From positions 868,001-932,000 of the forward strand of contig NZ_FPHO01000003.1 of assembly GCF_900117455.1 (NCBI RefSeq): a DNA stretch of 64,000 bases, given 5' to 3'. Below are positions 26,039-34,536 of the stretch, in pieces; position 1 is the first letter of the stretch; each line of letters begins with the position of its first letter. Both the position numbers and the translations under genes were made by a program. The notes under the pieces are model-generated. The model was not told the DNA's origin. It made no database searches and worked only from the letters and a program-made list of their open reading frames with translations. The stretch comes from Hyphomicrobium sp. CS1GBMeth3 (GTDB lineage: Bacteria > Pseudomonadota > Alphaproteobacteria > Rhizobiales > Hyphomicrobiaceae).

Positions 26039-26368
26039 GTGTTCAAGCCCCCGCACCGCACACGACTCCTTGCGATCGCTTTCGCCGGGGTCGCCACAAG
26101 CATCAGCCACCAAGCGCTCTCCCAAGCCGGCGTCGGCCAGTCCTGCGGAGGAGCGGACGGGCCCAGTTGCTCCGTCGGCCTGTTCTGCGACGCGCCTCCG
26201 AACCAATGCAAGGAAGACCATCCGGTGGGCACCTGTGTCGTGCGCACGGAGGCCTGTACGAAGATTTATCGCCCGGTCTGCGGCTGTGACGGCAAGACCT
26301 ACGGCAACGATTGCGAACGCATCGCCGCCGCAGCTCACAAAGCTTACGACGGCGAATGCAAAGAGTAA
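26039..26368 (+). CDS. Exported Kazal-type serine protease inhibitor domain protein
   Basis: 109 residues from GTG at 26039 with GGAGGA 7 bases upstream. Signal peptide, then a Cys-rich segment (GQSCGGADGPSCSVGLFCD). A Kazal domain ends the protein: ACTKIYRPVCGCDGKTYGND followed by C...A...A and GEC, with the CGxDGxTYxNxC core intact. Kazal domains inhibit serine proteases; bacterial ones are usually exported and of unknown target. It precedes the Anbu cluster but has its own promoter region. Confidence 0.85.
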   Translation: MFKPPHRTRLLAIAFAGVATSISHQALSQAGVGQSCGGADGPSCSVGLFCDAPPNQCKEDHPVGTCVVRTEACTKIYRPVCGCDGKTYGNDCERIAAAAHKAYDGECKE

Positions 26369-26504
26369 CCAGTCGGCGCGAGGGCGCGTGCACTGACCGT
26401 CGATTGATCGGACACTGCCCATCCAACAGGCAGGTGCGCATCGGACAAGCAGGCAGGTCCGCCTAAGCGACCGTTATTACAGGATTTTTCTTCGACCCTG
26501 CGTT

Positions 26505-26520
26505 TGGCCCGGCTTTTGCC
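26505..26520 (+). promoter_or_regulatory. Sigma-54 (-24/-12) promoter-like sequence
   Basis: TGGCCCGGCTTTTGCC has GG (26506-26507) and GC (26518-26519) separated by exactly 10 bases and fits TGGCnnGn4TTGC. A start site about 12 bases downstream would fall at about 26531, two bases before the annotated ATG, so either the transcript is nearly leaderless or the motif is fortuitous. It would link the Anbu cluster to nitrogen or stress control. Confidence 0.4.
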
Positions 26521-26532
26521 ATTGGTTAAGTC

Positions 26533-27972
26533 ATGGAGCAGATCAAGGCCGCCGACTTGAAGCCAACCTTCGACGAAATGAACGGCTTCGGACAGGGTAT
26601 CCGCGAGCCATACACCGCCGTTTCCGAATGGCTCCGGTCCATGCGGGTCGAGGAGCTCAGGAAAAAGAGCACCGAGGCCGAGCTGCTCTTCCGGCGCACC
26701 GGCATCACGTTCGCCGTCTACGGCGACGCAGAGGCAGCCGAGCGCCTGATCCCGTTCGATATGATCCCGCGTATCATCTCGGCAACCGAGTGGCGCCGCC
26801 TGTCGGCCGGCATCGAGCAGCGCGTGAAGGCGCTCAACGCCTTCATGTACGACATCTACCATCGCCAGGAGATCATCAAGGCCGGGCGCATCCCGGCCGA
26901 GCTCGTGGTCCAGAACAGCGCCTTCGTTCCCGAGATGATCGGCGTCGAGCCTGCGCTCGGCATCTACTCACACATCATCGGCATCGACATCGTCCGCACC
27001 GGCGAGAATGAATTCTACGTCCTCGAGGACAACACGCGCACGCCGTCCGGCGTCTCCTACATGCTGGAGAACCGCGAGACGATGATGCACATGTTCCCGA
27101 ACCTGTTCGCAGAGAACCGCGTCGCCCCGGTCGAGATCTATCCCGACTACCTGAGGAAGACGCTCGAAAGCGTCGCACCGGAGAAGCTCGATACCGATCC
27201 CGTGATCGCCGTGCTGACGCCGGGAACCTACAACAGCGCTTATTTCGAACATGCTTTCCTTGCCGACCAGATGGGCCTGGAGCTGGTGGAAGCCCCGGAT
27301 CTCGTCGTCATGGACGGCTACCTGAACATGAAGACGACGCAGGGGCTGACCCGCGTCGACGTCCTCTACCGGCGCGTCGACGACGCCTTCCTCGATCCGC
27401 TGACGTTCAATCCCGACTCGGTCCTCGGCGTACCTGGCCTGTTCGACGTCTACCGCGCCGGCAATGTCACCATCGTCAACGCCCCCGGCGCCGGCATCGC
27501 CGACGACAAGGCGATCTACAGCTACATCCCCGAGATCATCGAGTTCTACATGGGCCGCCCGCCCATCCTGAAGAACGTGCCGACCTACAATTGCAGAAAA
27601 TCCGACGCACTGAAGTACGTGCTCGAGAACATGGAGGAGTTGGTCGTCAAGGAGGTGCACGGCTCCGGTGGCTACGGCATGCTTGTCGGTCCCACGGCCA
27701 CGAAGGAGCAAGTCGAGGAGTTCCGCGCGCGCGTCAAGGCAAAGCCCGAGAACTACATAGCCCAGCCGACATTGGCTCTCTCGACCTGTCCGACGCTCTC
27801 CGAGGAAGGCATCGCGCCCCGCCACCTCGACCTTCGGCCCTTTGTGCTAGTGGGCGACGAGGTTCGTCTCGTACCTGGAGGCCTGACCCGCGTCGCCCTG
27901 CGCAAGGGATCTCTCGTCGTCAATTCCAGCCAAGGAGGCGGAACCAAGGACACGTGGGTGCTCCAGGACTGA
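26533..27972 (+). CDS. Circularly permuted ATP-grasp protein (Anbu cluster)
   Basis: 479 residues. Matches the DUF404/DUF407/CP_ATPgrasp family: FDEMNGFG at the start, YVLEDNTRTPSGVSYMLENR in the middle, VVKEVHGSGGYGMLVGP (nucleotide site) and a C-terminal RHLDLRPFVL. Such enzymes are predicted to form peptide-like bonds by an ATP-grasp mechanism. With the alpha-E, transglutaminase and Anbu genes it forms the conserved Anbu operon, for which a peptide-tag or peptide-synthesis role has been proposed from gene context. The upstream gap carries a sigma-54-like motif. Confidence 0.92.
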   Translation: MEQIKAADLKPTFDEMNGFGQGIREPYTAVSEWLRSMRVEELRKKSTEAELLFRRTGITFAVYGDAEAAERLIPFDMIPRIISATEWRRLSAGIEQRVKALNAFMYDIYHRQEIIKAGRIPAELVVQNSAFVPEMIGVEPALGIYSHIIGIDIVRTGENEFYVLEDNTRTPSGVSYMLENRETMMHMFPNLFAENRVAPVEIYPDYLRKTLESVAPEKLDTDPVIAVLTPGTYNSAYFEHAFLADQMGLELVEAPDLVVMDGYLNMKTTQGLTRVDVLYRRVDDAFLDPLTFNPDSVLGVPGLFDVYRAGNVTIVNAPGAGIADDKAIYSYIPEIIEFYMGRPPILKNVPTYNCRKSDALKYVLENMEELVVKEVHGSGGYGMLVGPTATKEQVEEFRARVKAKPENYIAQPTLALSTCPTLSEEGIAPRHLDLRPFVLVGDEVRLVPGGLTRVALRKGSLVVNSSQGGGTKDTWVLQD

Positions 27973-28025
27973 GAAGACCTGACAACGACCAAAAAAATGC
28001 CTGAGGGCAGGGGCCGCAAAAGACA

Positions 28026-28973
28026 ATGCTAGGGCGCACCGCAAACGATCTCTTCTGGCTCTCGCGCTACGTCGAGCGTGCCGAGAACATGGCCCGCTTG
28101 ATCGAGGCCGGCTACCGCATAGCGCTCCTGCCCCGCATCGGCGACGACCGCAAGCAGGAATGGGCCTCCACGCTCGAAAGCGCCGGCTGCGCCCCGCAGT
28201 ACTACGCCAAGCATGGCACCCTCGATACGAGGAACGTGGTCGAATTCCTGATGTTCGACCATGCCAACTCGTCGAGCATCTACTCCTGCATTTCTACCGC
28301 CCGTCGCAACGCCCGCGCCCAGCGCACCGCGCTCACACGCGAGATGTGGGAATCTCTGAACAGCACCTGGCTTGAGCTACAGTCCATCCGCCCCGAAACG
28401 CTGCGTCCCGACGCACTGCCGCGCATCCTTGACTGGATCAAGGAGCGCTCGGCCGCTTACCGAGGTGCCCTTCTCAACACCATCCTGCGCAACGATACGT
28501 ACTACTTCAGCCAGCTCGGCACGTTCCTGGAGCGCGCCGACAACACGGCCCGCATCCTGGACGTGAAATACTACGTGCTGCTCCCCTCGACGAGCATGAT
28601 CGGCTCGGGCGTCGACAGTGCGCAATGGGAGGCGATCCTGCGCTCCGTCTCGGCGCACATGAGCTATCGCTGGGTCTATAAGGAAAGCTACCGCTCCTGG
28701 CGCATCGCCGACTATCTGATCCTCAACCGCTACATGCCGCGCTCACTTCGCGCCTGCTATAGCGAGATCGACCAGGCGCTCGACGACCTCTCGTCGCTGT
28801 ACGGCGAACAGAAGCCATGCCTCGAAACCGCCAAATCGACGCTTTCCCTCCTCGATACGGGTGAGATCGACACCATCTTCCAGTCAGGCCTGCACGAATT
28901 TCTGCTCGAGTTCATCGGGCGCAACAATCGCGTCGCGCACGAGATCTCCGAGGCCTATCACTTTAACTCATGA
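28026..28973 (+). CDS. Alpha-E domain protein (Anbu cluster)
   Basis: 315 residues. Begins MLGRTANDLFWLSRYVERAE, the hallmark of alpha-E (DUF403) proteins, and is helical throughout (DNTARILDVKYYVLL). It is the constant partner of circularly permuted ATP-grasp proteins. It lies 53 bp after that gene and 7 bp before the transglutaminase gene. Biochemical function unestablished. Confidence 0.92.
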   Translation: MLGRTANDLFWLSRYVERAENMARLIEAGYRIALLPRIGDDRKQEWASTLESAGCAPQYYAKHGTLDTRNVVEFLMFDHANSSSIYSCISTARRNARAQRTALTREMWESLNSTWLELQSIRPETLRPDALPRILDWIKERSAAYRGALLNTILRNDTYYFSQLGTFLERADNTARILDVKYYVLLPSTSMIGSGVDSAQWEAILRSVSAHMSYRWVYKESYRSWRIADYLILNRYMPRSLRACYSEIDQALDDLSSLYGEQKPCLETAKSTLSLLDTGEIDTIFQSGLHEFLLEFIGRNNRVAHEISEAYHFNS

Positions 28974-28980
28974 GGGGCGG

Positions 28981-29814
28981 ATGCTGATCGAGATTCGCCA
29001 TGTCACGACCTACCGCTACGAGACGCCGGCGCGTTACTCGATCCGGAGCCTGCGGCTGACGCCCCCCTCCTTCGACGGCCAGGACATCCTCGCCTGGGCC
29101 ATCTCCGCGCCGGGCTTCGACAAGCACATCGAATATCGCGACGGCTTCGGCAACACCGTCCAGCTCGCCTCCGTGACCGGGCTCCATGACGGCGTCACAA
29201 TTGAGGCCTCGGGGATCGTCGAGACCGAGGATCGAAGCGGCATCGTGCGCGGCCTGACCGAGGTCGCCCCTCCCCGCGTCTTCCTGCGCGAAACTGAACG
29301 CACGGCGCCCGACAAAGGCGTCCGCGAGTTGGCCCGCAGCGTCAGCAACGGCAAGGTGCCGAAGGATGTGCTGGACTGCATGCACGCCCTGATGCGCGCT
29401 GTGCAAGACGCCATCGAGTACGAGATCGGAGCCACACACCATCACACCACGGCCGCCGAGGCACTCGCCGCCGGCAAAGGCGTGTGCCAGGACCACGCCC
29501 ACGTCTTCATTTCTGCCGCGCGCATCATCGGCATCCCAGCCCGTTACGTTAATGGTTACTTCCTGTCGGGCACCCTCGCCCCCTCCGAGGCTGCACACGC
29601 CTGGGCGGAGGTGTGGGTCGACGGCCTCGGCTGGGTCGGCTTCGACCCGGCCAACGGCATGTGCCCCACGGAGCGCTATGTGCGCCTCGCCTGCGGCTTC
29701 GACGCTGGCTCCGCCTCCCCGATCCGGGGCACCCAGAAGGGCGGCGAGAACGAAGCCCTTGACGTCAGGGTGGAAGTTGAGCAGCAAGGCGGTCAGCAGC
29801 AACAGCAGCAATAG
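28981..29814 (+). CDS. Transglutaminase-like cysteine protease (Anbu cluster)
   Basis: 277 residues from ATG at 28981 with GAGGGG just upstream. Bacterial transglutaminase N-terminal domain (LIEIRHVTTYRYETPARYS), then a catalytic triad readable as C169 (GKGVCQDHAH), H206 (AHAWAEVWV) and D222 (GFDPANG). Probably a cysteine peptidase or amidase acting on the product of the ATP-grasp enzyme. The C-terminus is a polyglutamine tail (GGQQQQQQ) encoded by CAG/CAA repeats, which looks dispensable. Confidence 0.92.
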   Translation: MLIEIRHVTTYRYETPARYSIRSLRLTPPSFDGQDILAWAISAPGFDKHIEYRDGFGNTVQLASVTGLHDGVTIEASGIVETEDRSGIVRGLTEVAPPRVFLRETERTAPDKGVRELARSVSNGKVPKDVLDCMHALMRAVQDAIEYEIGATHHHTTAAEALAAGKGVCQDHAHVFISAARIIGIPARYVNGYFLSGTLAPSEAAHAWAEVWVDGLGWVGFDPANGMCPTERYVRLACGFDAGSASPIRGTQKGGENEALDVRVEVEQQGGQQQQQQ

Positions 29815-29841
29815 CTGCCTGACGTCAAAAGGATACTCGCG

Positions 29842-30573
29842 ATGACCTATTGCGTCGCGATGAGGCTGGACCGCGGCCTTGTCTTCGCCGCCGACACCCG
29901 CACCAACGCGGGCGTCGACAACGTCGCCCAGTACCGCAAGCTCCACTTCTGGCGTCAACCAGGCGACCGCGTGATCGTGCTGCTCTCGGCCGGCAACCTT
30001 GCCGTCACGCAATCCGTCGTCAGCAACCTCAACGAGGCTCTGGCCACCCCGGAGCTGAACGCCCCCACGCTGTTCTCGGTACCATCCATGTATCGGGCCG
30101 CGCGTATTGTCGGTGAAGCCGTGCGCGAGGTGCGCCGCGTGGATGGCGCCGCGCTCGAGGCAACCAAGGGCGGCTTCTCGGCATCCTTCATCCTGGGCGG
30201 CCAGATCGGCAGCGAGCGCCCGCGGCTCTATCAGATCTATTCCGAAGGCAACTTCATCGAGGCGACCGACGACACCCCGTTCCTTCAGATCGGCGAGCAC
30301 AAATACGGCAAGCCAATCCTCGACCGCGTGGCCAGCCCCGAGATGCGGCTTGGCGAGGCCGCCAAGCTCGTCCTCCTCTCCTTCGACTCCACTCTGCGTT
30401 CGAATCTCTCTGTCGGCATGCCGATCGACATCCTGCTGTATGAGCGTGACAGCCTCGATGTCCGCCGCGAAAAGCGCATCGAGCAGGACGATGCCTATTT
30501 CAAGCAGCTATCGAGTTCGTGGTCGGACGCCCTGCGTGGCGCCTTCCGCAACATCGATGAATTCAAGATCTAG
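29842..30573 (+). CDS. anbu: Anbu proteasome-type peptidase
   Basis: 243 residues. After removal of Met1 the N-terminus is Thr (MTYCVAMRLDRGLVFAADTR), with D17 and K32 of the mature chain in the positions of the proteasome beta-subunit nucleophile site. Length and GGFSASFILGGQIG fit Anbu (ancestral beta-subunit). Anbu forms ring or open-helix assemblies; a Hyphomicrobium Anbu is one of the structurally studied ones. It closes the four-gene cluster. No dedicated unfoldase gene is nearby. Confidence 0.93.
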   Translation: MTYCVAMRLDRGLVFAADTRTNAGVDNVAQYRKLHFWRQPGDRVIVLLSAGNLAVTQSVVSNLNEALATPELNAPTLFSVPSMYRAARIVGEAVREVRRVDGAALEATKGGFSASFILGGQIGSERPRLYQIYSEGNFIEATDDTPFLQIGEHKYGKPILDRVASPEMRLGEAAKLVLLSFDSTLRSNLSVGMPIDILLYERDSLDVRREKRIEQDDAYFKQLSSSWSDALRGAFRNIDEFKI

Positions 30574-30881
30574 CCCGAGCACTGGCTTCAGCCCGGTAGC
30601 GAGCCTGAGGCGCGCCAAACGCGCCGCAACGACCCTTCTTTGCTGAATTTGACGCCGTCTCTCCATTATTCATCCGCAGCGTGTGTGCTATAAGTCATGC
30701 ACGCAAAAGGATATAGGGATGATTGCTAAGAATTGATCATCACAACGGATTCCCGTTTGGCATTCGATTAAGCTGAACTTGCATAAACGCACCGGCTCAC
30801 TCCGAATAATCGCGGAGTAAGAAACGGCTCGGCGGCCGTTCGGCCGCATGCGGCCCCCGGCGCCAGGGAGGACACGGTGAA
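30574..30881. other. 308-bp leader region of fbp
   Basis: Contains a tight hairpin, GCGGCCG (30832-30838) with CGGCCGC (30841-30847), just ahead of the fbp ribosome site GGAGGA, and a short dyad ACTCCG/CGGAGT (30799-30818). I could not identify a CbbR box with confidence. No gene is supported. Confidence 0.4.
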
Positions 30882-31922
30882 ATGACAGACCCGATCGATC
30901 TGGGGGCATTCCTGGATCGCTGGGCGCAAGGCAACCCCGTTCGGGCCGACGTGGCCGTCACCGTAGTCCGCATGGCCGAAGCCTGCTGCCGGATCGGCAG
31001 CCTCGTGAGCCTCGGCCAGCTGGCCGGCGACCTTGCCTCCCAGACCGGTCGCCAAACCGGTGCCGATCCGCAAAAGGAAGTCGACGTCCGCGCCAACGAC
31101 CTGATCGTGAAGGCCCTCAAGAACGCGCCCGTCGCCACGTTGGGCTCGGAGGAGCTCGAGTGGCCGCTCCCAATCAATCCCGGTGCACCGTTGGCCGTCG
31201 CCGTAGACCCCATCGACGGGTCCTCGAACATCGACTCCAACATCTCTGTCGGAACGATCTTCACCGTCTTGCCGGCCCGCGCCAATGGCGTCGACGCGTC
31301 GAGCTTTCTGGCCACCGGCGAAACGCAGCTCGCAGCCGGCTTCGCCGTGTACGGTCCCTATACGTCGCTCGTGTTGACGGTTGGCAGCGGCACGCACATC
31401 TTCACGCTTCAGCGCACCAACGGCCATTTCGTGCTGACGCAGGCCGATGTCGAGATCCCGGCATCGACGCGCGAATACGCCATCAACGCCTCCAACTACC
31501 GCTACTGGGACGAGACCATCCGCACCTATATCGACGATTGCCTGCGCGGCTTCGACGGACCACGCGGAAAGAACTTCAACATGCGCTGGACCGCCTCCCC
31601 GGTGGCGGACATCTACCGCCTGCTGGCGCGCGGCGGCATCTTCCTCTACCCCGGCGACGTGCGCGAGAATTACACCATGGGCCGCCTGCGCCTCGTCTAT
31701 GAGGCCAATCCCCTCGCCTGGATCATCGAGCAGGCAGGTGGCTCAGCCACCACCGGATGCCAGCGCATCCTCTCCCTCACGCCAACGTCTCTTCACCAAC
31801 ACACACCTTTCATGGCCGGCTCGCGCAACGAGGTCGAGTATCTTGTGCGTCTCCACCAGAACCCCTTCGGGGTCGGCGAGCGCTCACCCCTCTTCGGGCG
31901 CCGGGGTTTATTCAGAACCTAG
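30882..31922 (+). CDS. fbp: Class 1 fructose-1,6-bisphosphatase
   Basis: 346 residues. Metal/phosphate motif VDPIDGSSNIDSNISVG, TLGSEELEWPL upstream of it and YPGDVRENYTMGRLRLVYEANPLAW near the end are diagnostic for class 1 FBPase. Hydrolyses fructose-1,6-bisphosphate in gluconeogenesis and the Calvin cycle. The immediate downstream phosphoribulokinase gene makes a Calvin-cycle (cbbF) assignment likely. It has an extended C-terminal tail rich in Arg after the HQ(H)TPFMAGS segment. Confidence 0.95.
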   Translation: MTDPIDLGAFLDRWAQGNPVRADVAVTVVRMAEACCRIGSLVSLGQLAGDLASQTGRQTGADPQKEVDVRANDLIVKALKNAPVATLGSEELEWPLPINPGAPLAVAVDPIDGSSNIDSNISVGTIFTVLPARANGVDASSFLATGETQLAAGFAVYGPYTSLVLTVGSGTHIFTLQRTNGHFVLTQADVEIPASTREYAINASNYRYWDETIRTYIDDCLRGFDGPRGKNFNMRWTASPVADIYRLLARGGIFLYPGDVRENYTMGRLRLVYEANPLAWIIEQAGGSATTGCQRILSLTPTSLHQHTPFMAGSRNEVEYLVRLHQNPFGVGERSPLFGRRGLFRT

Positions 31923-31981
31923 TGGCATAATCGAATAGCTCACAAAGTTGCATCTGCCGCCTGAGGCCAGCCCCAAACGCA

Positions 31982-32860
31982 ATGTCCGCGAAGCACCCCA
32001 TCATCTCCGTCACAGGCTCATCCGGCGCCGGCACAACCAGCGTCCGGCGCACGTTTGAGCAGATCTTCCGGCGCGAGAAGATCTCCGCGGTCTTCATCGA
32101 AGGCGACGCCTTCCACCGCTACAATCGCGAGGATATGGCGGCGGCCACGGCCGAAGCGACCGCGAGAGGCAATCCCAACCTCAGCCACTTCGGCGAGGAC
32201 GCGAACCTTCTCGAGGAGCTAGAGCTTCTCTTCAAGACCTACGGCGAGATCGGCACTGGCCGCGCACGCCATTACGTACACGACCATGCCGAAGCCGAAA
32301 TCTACGGCTCGCCGGCCGGCACATTCACGCCCTGGGAAGAGATCCCTTACGGCACCGACCTCATGATCTACGAGGGCCTGCACGGCTGCGCCATAACGCA
32401 GAAGGTCAACATCGCGCGCTACGCGGACCTGCGCATCGGCGTGGTGCCTGTCATCAATCTCGAATGGATCCAGAAGATCCACCGAGACAAGGAGGAGCGC
32501 GGCTATTCCCCCGAGGCCATCACCGACGTCATCCTCCACCGCATGCCGGACTATGTGAAGTACATCTGTCCGCAGTTCACGGAGACCGACATCAACTTCC
32601 AGCGCATCCCGACGGTAGACACGTCGAACCCTTTCGTCGCGCGCTGGATCCCGACCAACGACGAATCCATGGTCGTCATCCGCTTCAAGAATCCGCGCGG
32701 CATCGACTTCTCGTATCTGCTGTCGATGATCAAGGACAGCTTCATGTCGCGCGCGAACTCGATCGTCATCCCCGGTGGCAATCTCGATCTCGCCATGCAG
32801 TTGATCCTGACCCCGATGATCCTGCAGCTCATCGAACGCAAGCGCCGCACGTTTTTCTGA
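31982..32860 (+). CDS. cbbP: Phosphoribulokinase
   Basis: 292 residues, the proteobacterial octameric type. P-loop SVTGSSGAGTTSVRRTF, EGDAFHRYNREDM, and YEGLHGCAI with HYVHDHAEAEIYG. Phosphorylates ribulose-5-phosphate to ribulose-1,5-bisphosphate, the substrate of RuBisCO. It forms a pair with fbp (60 bp gap). No RuBisCO or CbbR gene is in the window, so the rest of the cycle would be elsewhere. Confidence 0.96.
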   Translation: MSAKHPIISVTGSSGAGTTSVRRTFEQIFRREKISAVFIEGDAFHRYNREDMAAATAEATARGNPNLSHFGEDANLLEELELLFKTYGEIGTGRARHYVHDHAEAEIYGSPAGTFTPWEEIPYGTDLMIYEGLHGCAITQKVNIARYADLRIGVVPVINLEWIQKIHRDKEERGYSPEAITDVILHRMPDYVKYICPQFTETDINFQRIPTVDTSNPFVARWIPTNDESMVVIRFKNPRGIDFSYLLSMIKDSFMSRANSIVIPGGNLDLAMQLILTPMILQLIERKRRTFF

Positions 32861-32884
32861 CAGCGCGAACGCAAACCGCCCCGA

Positions 32885-32927
32885 CAAAAAAATAGCGCCG
32901 ACCGCACATCGCGATCGGCGCCTTTGT
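32885..32927. terminator. Bidirectional rho-independent terminator
   Basis: Stem GCGCCGACCG / CGATCGGCGC (one mismatch) at 32895-32920, preceded by an A-rich run and followed by CCTTTGTT. It separates cbbP from the convergent YidB-family gene and can serve both strands. Confidence 0.75.
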
Positions 32928-32965
32928 TCTGCGTTTCCCAACCGGGAAGCAAAAACGCGAAGCAG

Positions 32966-33427
32966 CTATACGCGTCTCGTCGAGTCGCTCGCGGCCTGCC
33001 CAGGCACACGCCCATCGGCCGTTAGCGAGTCGATGATACCGGGGAGCGCTTTGGCGAGCTGCGACAGGAGATCGTCGCGGCTCACGCCAGCCTGATCCGC
33101 CATGCGTGTCACCGTAGTCTTCCCGAGCGCCGATCCCAAGTCGCTAGGTTCGACGGGAGCATTCTGGCCGGTGCCGATCCAGGACTTGATCTGCTCTCCG
33201 AGTCCGCCGGCCTCAAGCTTGGCAAGTAGATCGGCAAGCCCCTGATCCAAGTTCACCGGATTATCGGCCTGGGGAGCGGCCGCACTGGGAGGAGGCGATG
33301 CCGAAGGAGCGCTTGCATCCGGCGATTTGCCCTGCAGAAGATTCTTCAGCAGATCCCCCAGGACCGGCTGCGATTGTTGATTGCCTTGTTGTTGCGCGAG
33401 CTGCGCAAGAGTGTCGAGCAGTCCCAT
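32966..33427 (-). CDS. YidB family (DUF937) protein
   Basis: 153 residues from ATG at 33427, which has a strong AAAGGAGGG upstream; the longer frame to 33457 is rejected. The N-terminal half is low-complexity (MGLLDTLAQLAQQQGNQQSQ, then Ala/Pro/Ser-rich). The second half carries the YidB core, LEAGGLGEQIKSWIGTGQN and LLSQLAKALPGIIDSLT. Function of the family is unknown; it is cytoplasmic by prediction. Confidence 0.85.
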   Translation of the reverse strand: MGLLDTLAQLAQQQGNQQSQPVLGDLLKNLLQGKSPDASAPSASPPPSAAAPQADNPVNLDQGLADLLAKLEAGGLGEQIKSWIGTGQNAPVEPSDLGSALGKTTVTRMADQAGVSRDDLLSQLAKALPGIIDSLTADGRVPGQAASDSTRRV

Positions 33428-33475
33428 TGTGACCCTCCTTTGGTCAGTAGGCTTCAAAGGTACGATTGAACTTGG

Positions 33476-34234
33476 CTAATTCTGGCTAAGCCGCTTGTTG
33501 CACTCGCTGTAGTAGCCGCCGCCCTCCTCGCTCCACTTGAGCTCGGCGCGCCCTGCGGCCTTGTTGGCTTCATACTGATCGCGGCAGGTAAGAAGCCGGG
33601 CCCGGCCGGCGGCTTCGCCCGCGTACTTCTTGGAGACGCCGCTCGGGAACACTGCGTTCGAGAGCAGCGCGGCATGCGTACCCGTTACAGCTTGAGGGCA
33701 TCCCGCGTGACGAAACTCGTTCCACGTCATGCCGCCAAGCTGTCCGGTGGTTTTGGCGTCCTGATACCTGGCGCTGCACTCCCGTTGACTGACGGTTTCC
33801 GTGTCAGACGCGCCAGGCTTGGTCGCGGCACCATGCGTGACCGTCTTGGCCTCATGCGCCAAAGTCTTCGCCTGGGGAGGCGCGGCCTGGGCAACACAGC
33901 CGCCCTTGCGGAAATCGTTCCAGCTCTGACCACCGAGCGTATCGCCTGCTTTCGCCGCCTTATAGCGTACGCTGCATTCCTCGATACTCGGGCCACCAGT
34001 GGCGGCAGCCTCGGATGGTGCCTTTTTTACGGGCTTGAGGGCCATGGTTGCGTCGGCCCCACACTCCTTCTTGCGGAAATCATTCCAGGATATCGAACTG
34101 GCAGCCCCCGCCTCCTGCGCCGCTTTGTATTTCGCGCTGCACTCCTGCATGGTCAATGCATGCGCGGGTTGCGAAAGTGCGAGCATCGAGAGAGCAACTG
34201 CCCCCGCCAGCATTCCGTAAGAACCGTTCGCCAT
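33476..34234 (-). CDS. Exported Cys-repeat protein, function unknown
   Basis: 252 residues from ATG at 34234 (GAGGAAG upstream); signal peptide ends at QPAHA. The mature chain contains three clear copies of a ~30-residue unit of the form EC(S)xxYKAAKxxGxxGGxSWNDFRKxxC (starting near MQECS, IEECS and QRECS). A diverged fourth copy (LLTCRDQYEANKAAGRAELKW...SEC) follows. Each unit has two Cys, probably one disulfide. Linkers are Ala/Lys/Thr-rich. Resembles PsiF-like or rhizobial small Cys-repeat proteins. Role unknown, periplasmic. Confidence 0.8.
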   Translation of the reverse strand: MANGSYGMLAGAVALSMLALSQPAHALTMQECSAKYKAAQEAGAASSISWNDFRKKECGADATMALKPVKKAPSEAAATGGPSIEECSVRYKAAKAGDTLGGQSWNDFRKGGCVAQAAPPQAKTLAHEAKTVTHGAATKPGASDTETVSQRECSARYQDAKTTGQLGGMTWNEFRHAGCPQAVTGTHAALLSNAVFPSGVSKKYAGEAAGRARLLTCRDQYEANKAAGRAELKWSEEGGGYYSECNKRLSQN

Positions 34235-34536
34235 TGCGTCTTCCTCACGAGCTTGGAGTTTCTGGAGTGCGCTGGAGGATGACTTGCAAAGGATGAGGGT
34301 CAACAAGGGCTGGTCGGCGAGCTTTACCTTTCACAAACGAGGTCCTGACCTTTTTACGCCTCGTCGAAACCATGATTGGAACAAGCGAGAGGGCCTGCCG
34401 CCCCACCTGACGCCAGCAACGACGGCGGATTCAAAGGATTCATGACAGCGGCAGCAGCAAACGGGCTTGAAAACCAAAACCTGGCCGACACACAGAGCTG
34501 GGAGCGTCCTCTACGCGACCTCCAGCCCAGACTTTG
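34235..34536. other. 302-bp intergenic region, no gene seen
   Basis: Between the Cys-repeat gene's start and the end of the permease gene. Short frames here have no ribosome site or family likeness. It must contain the Cys-repeat gene's promoter. Confidence 0.4.
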
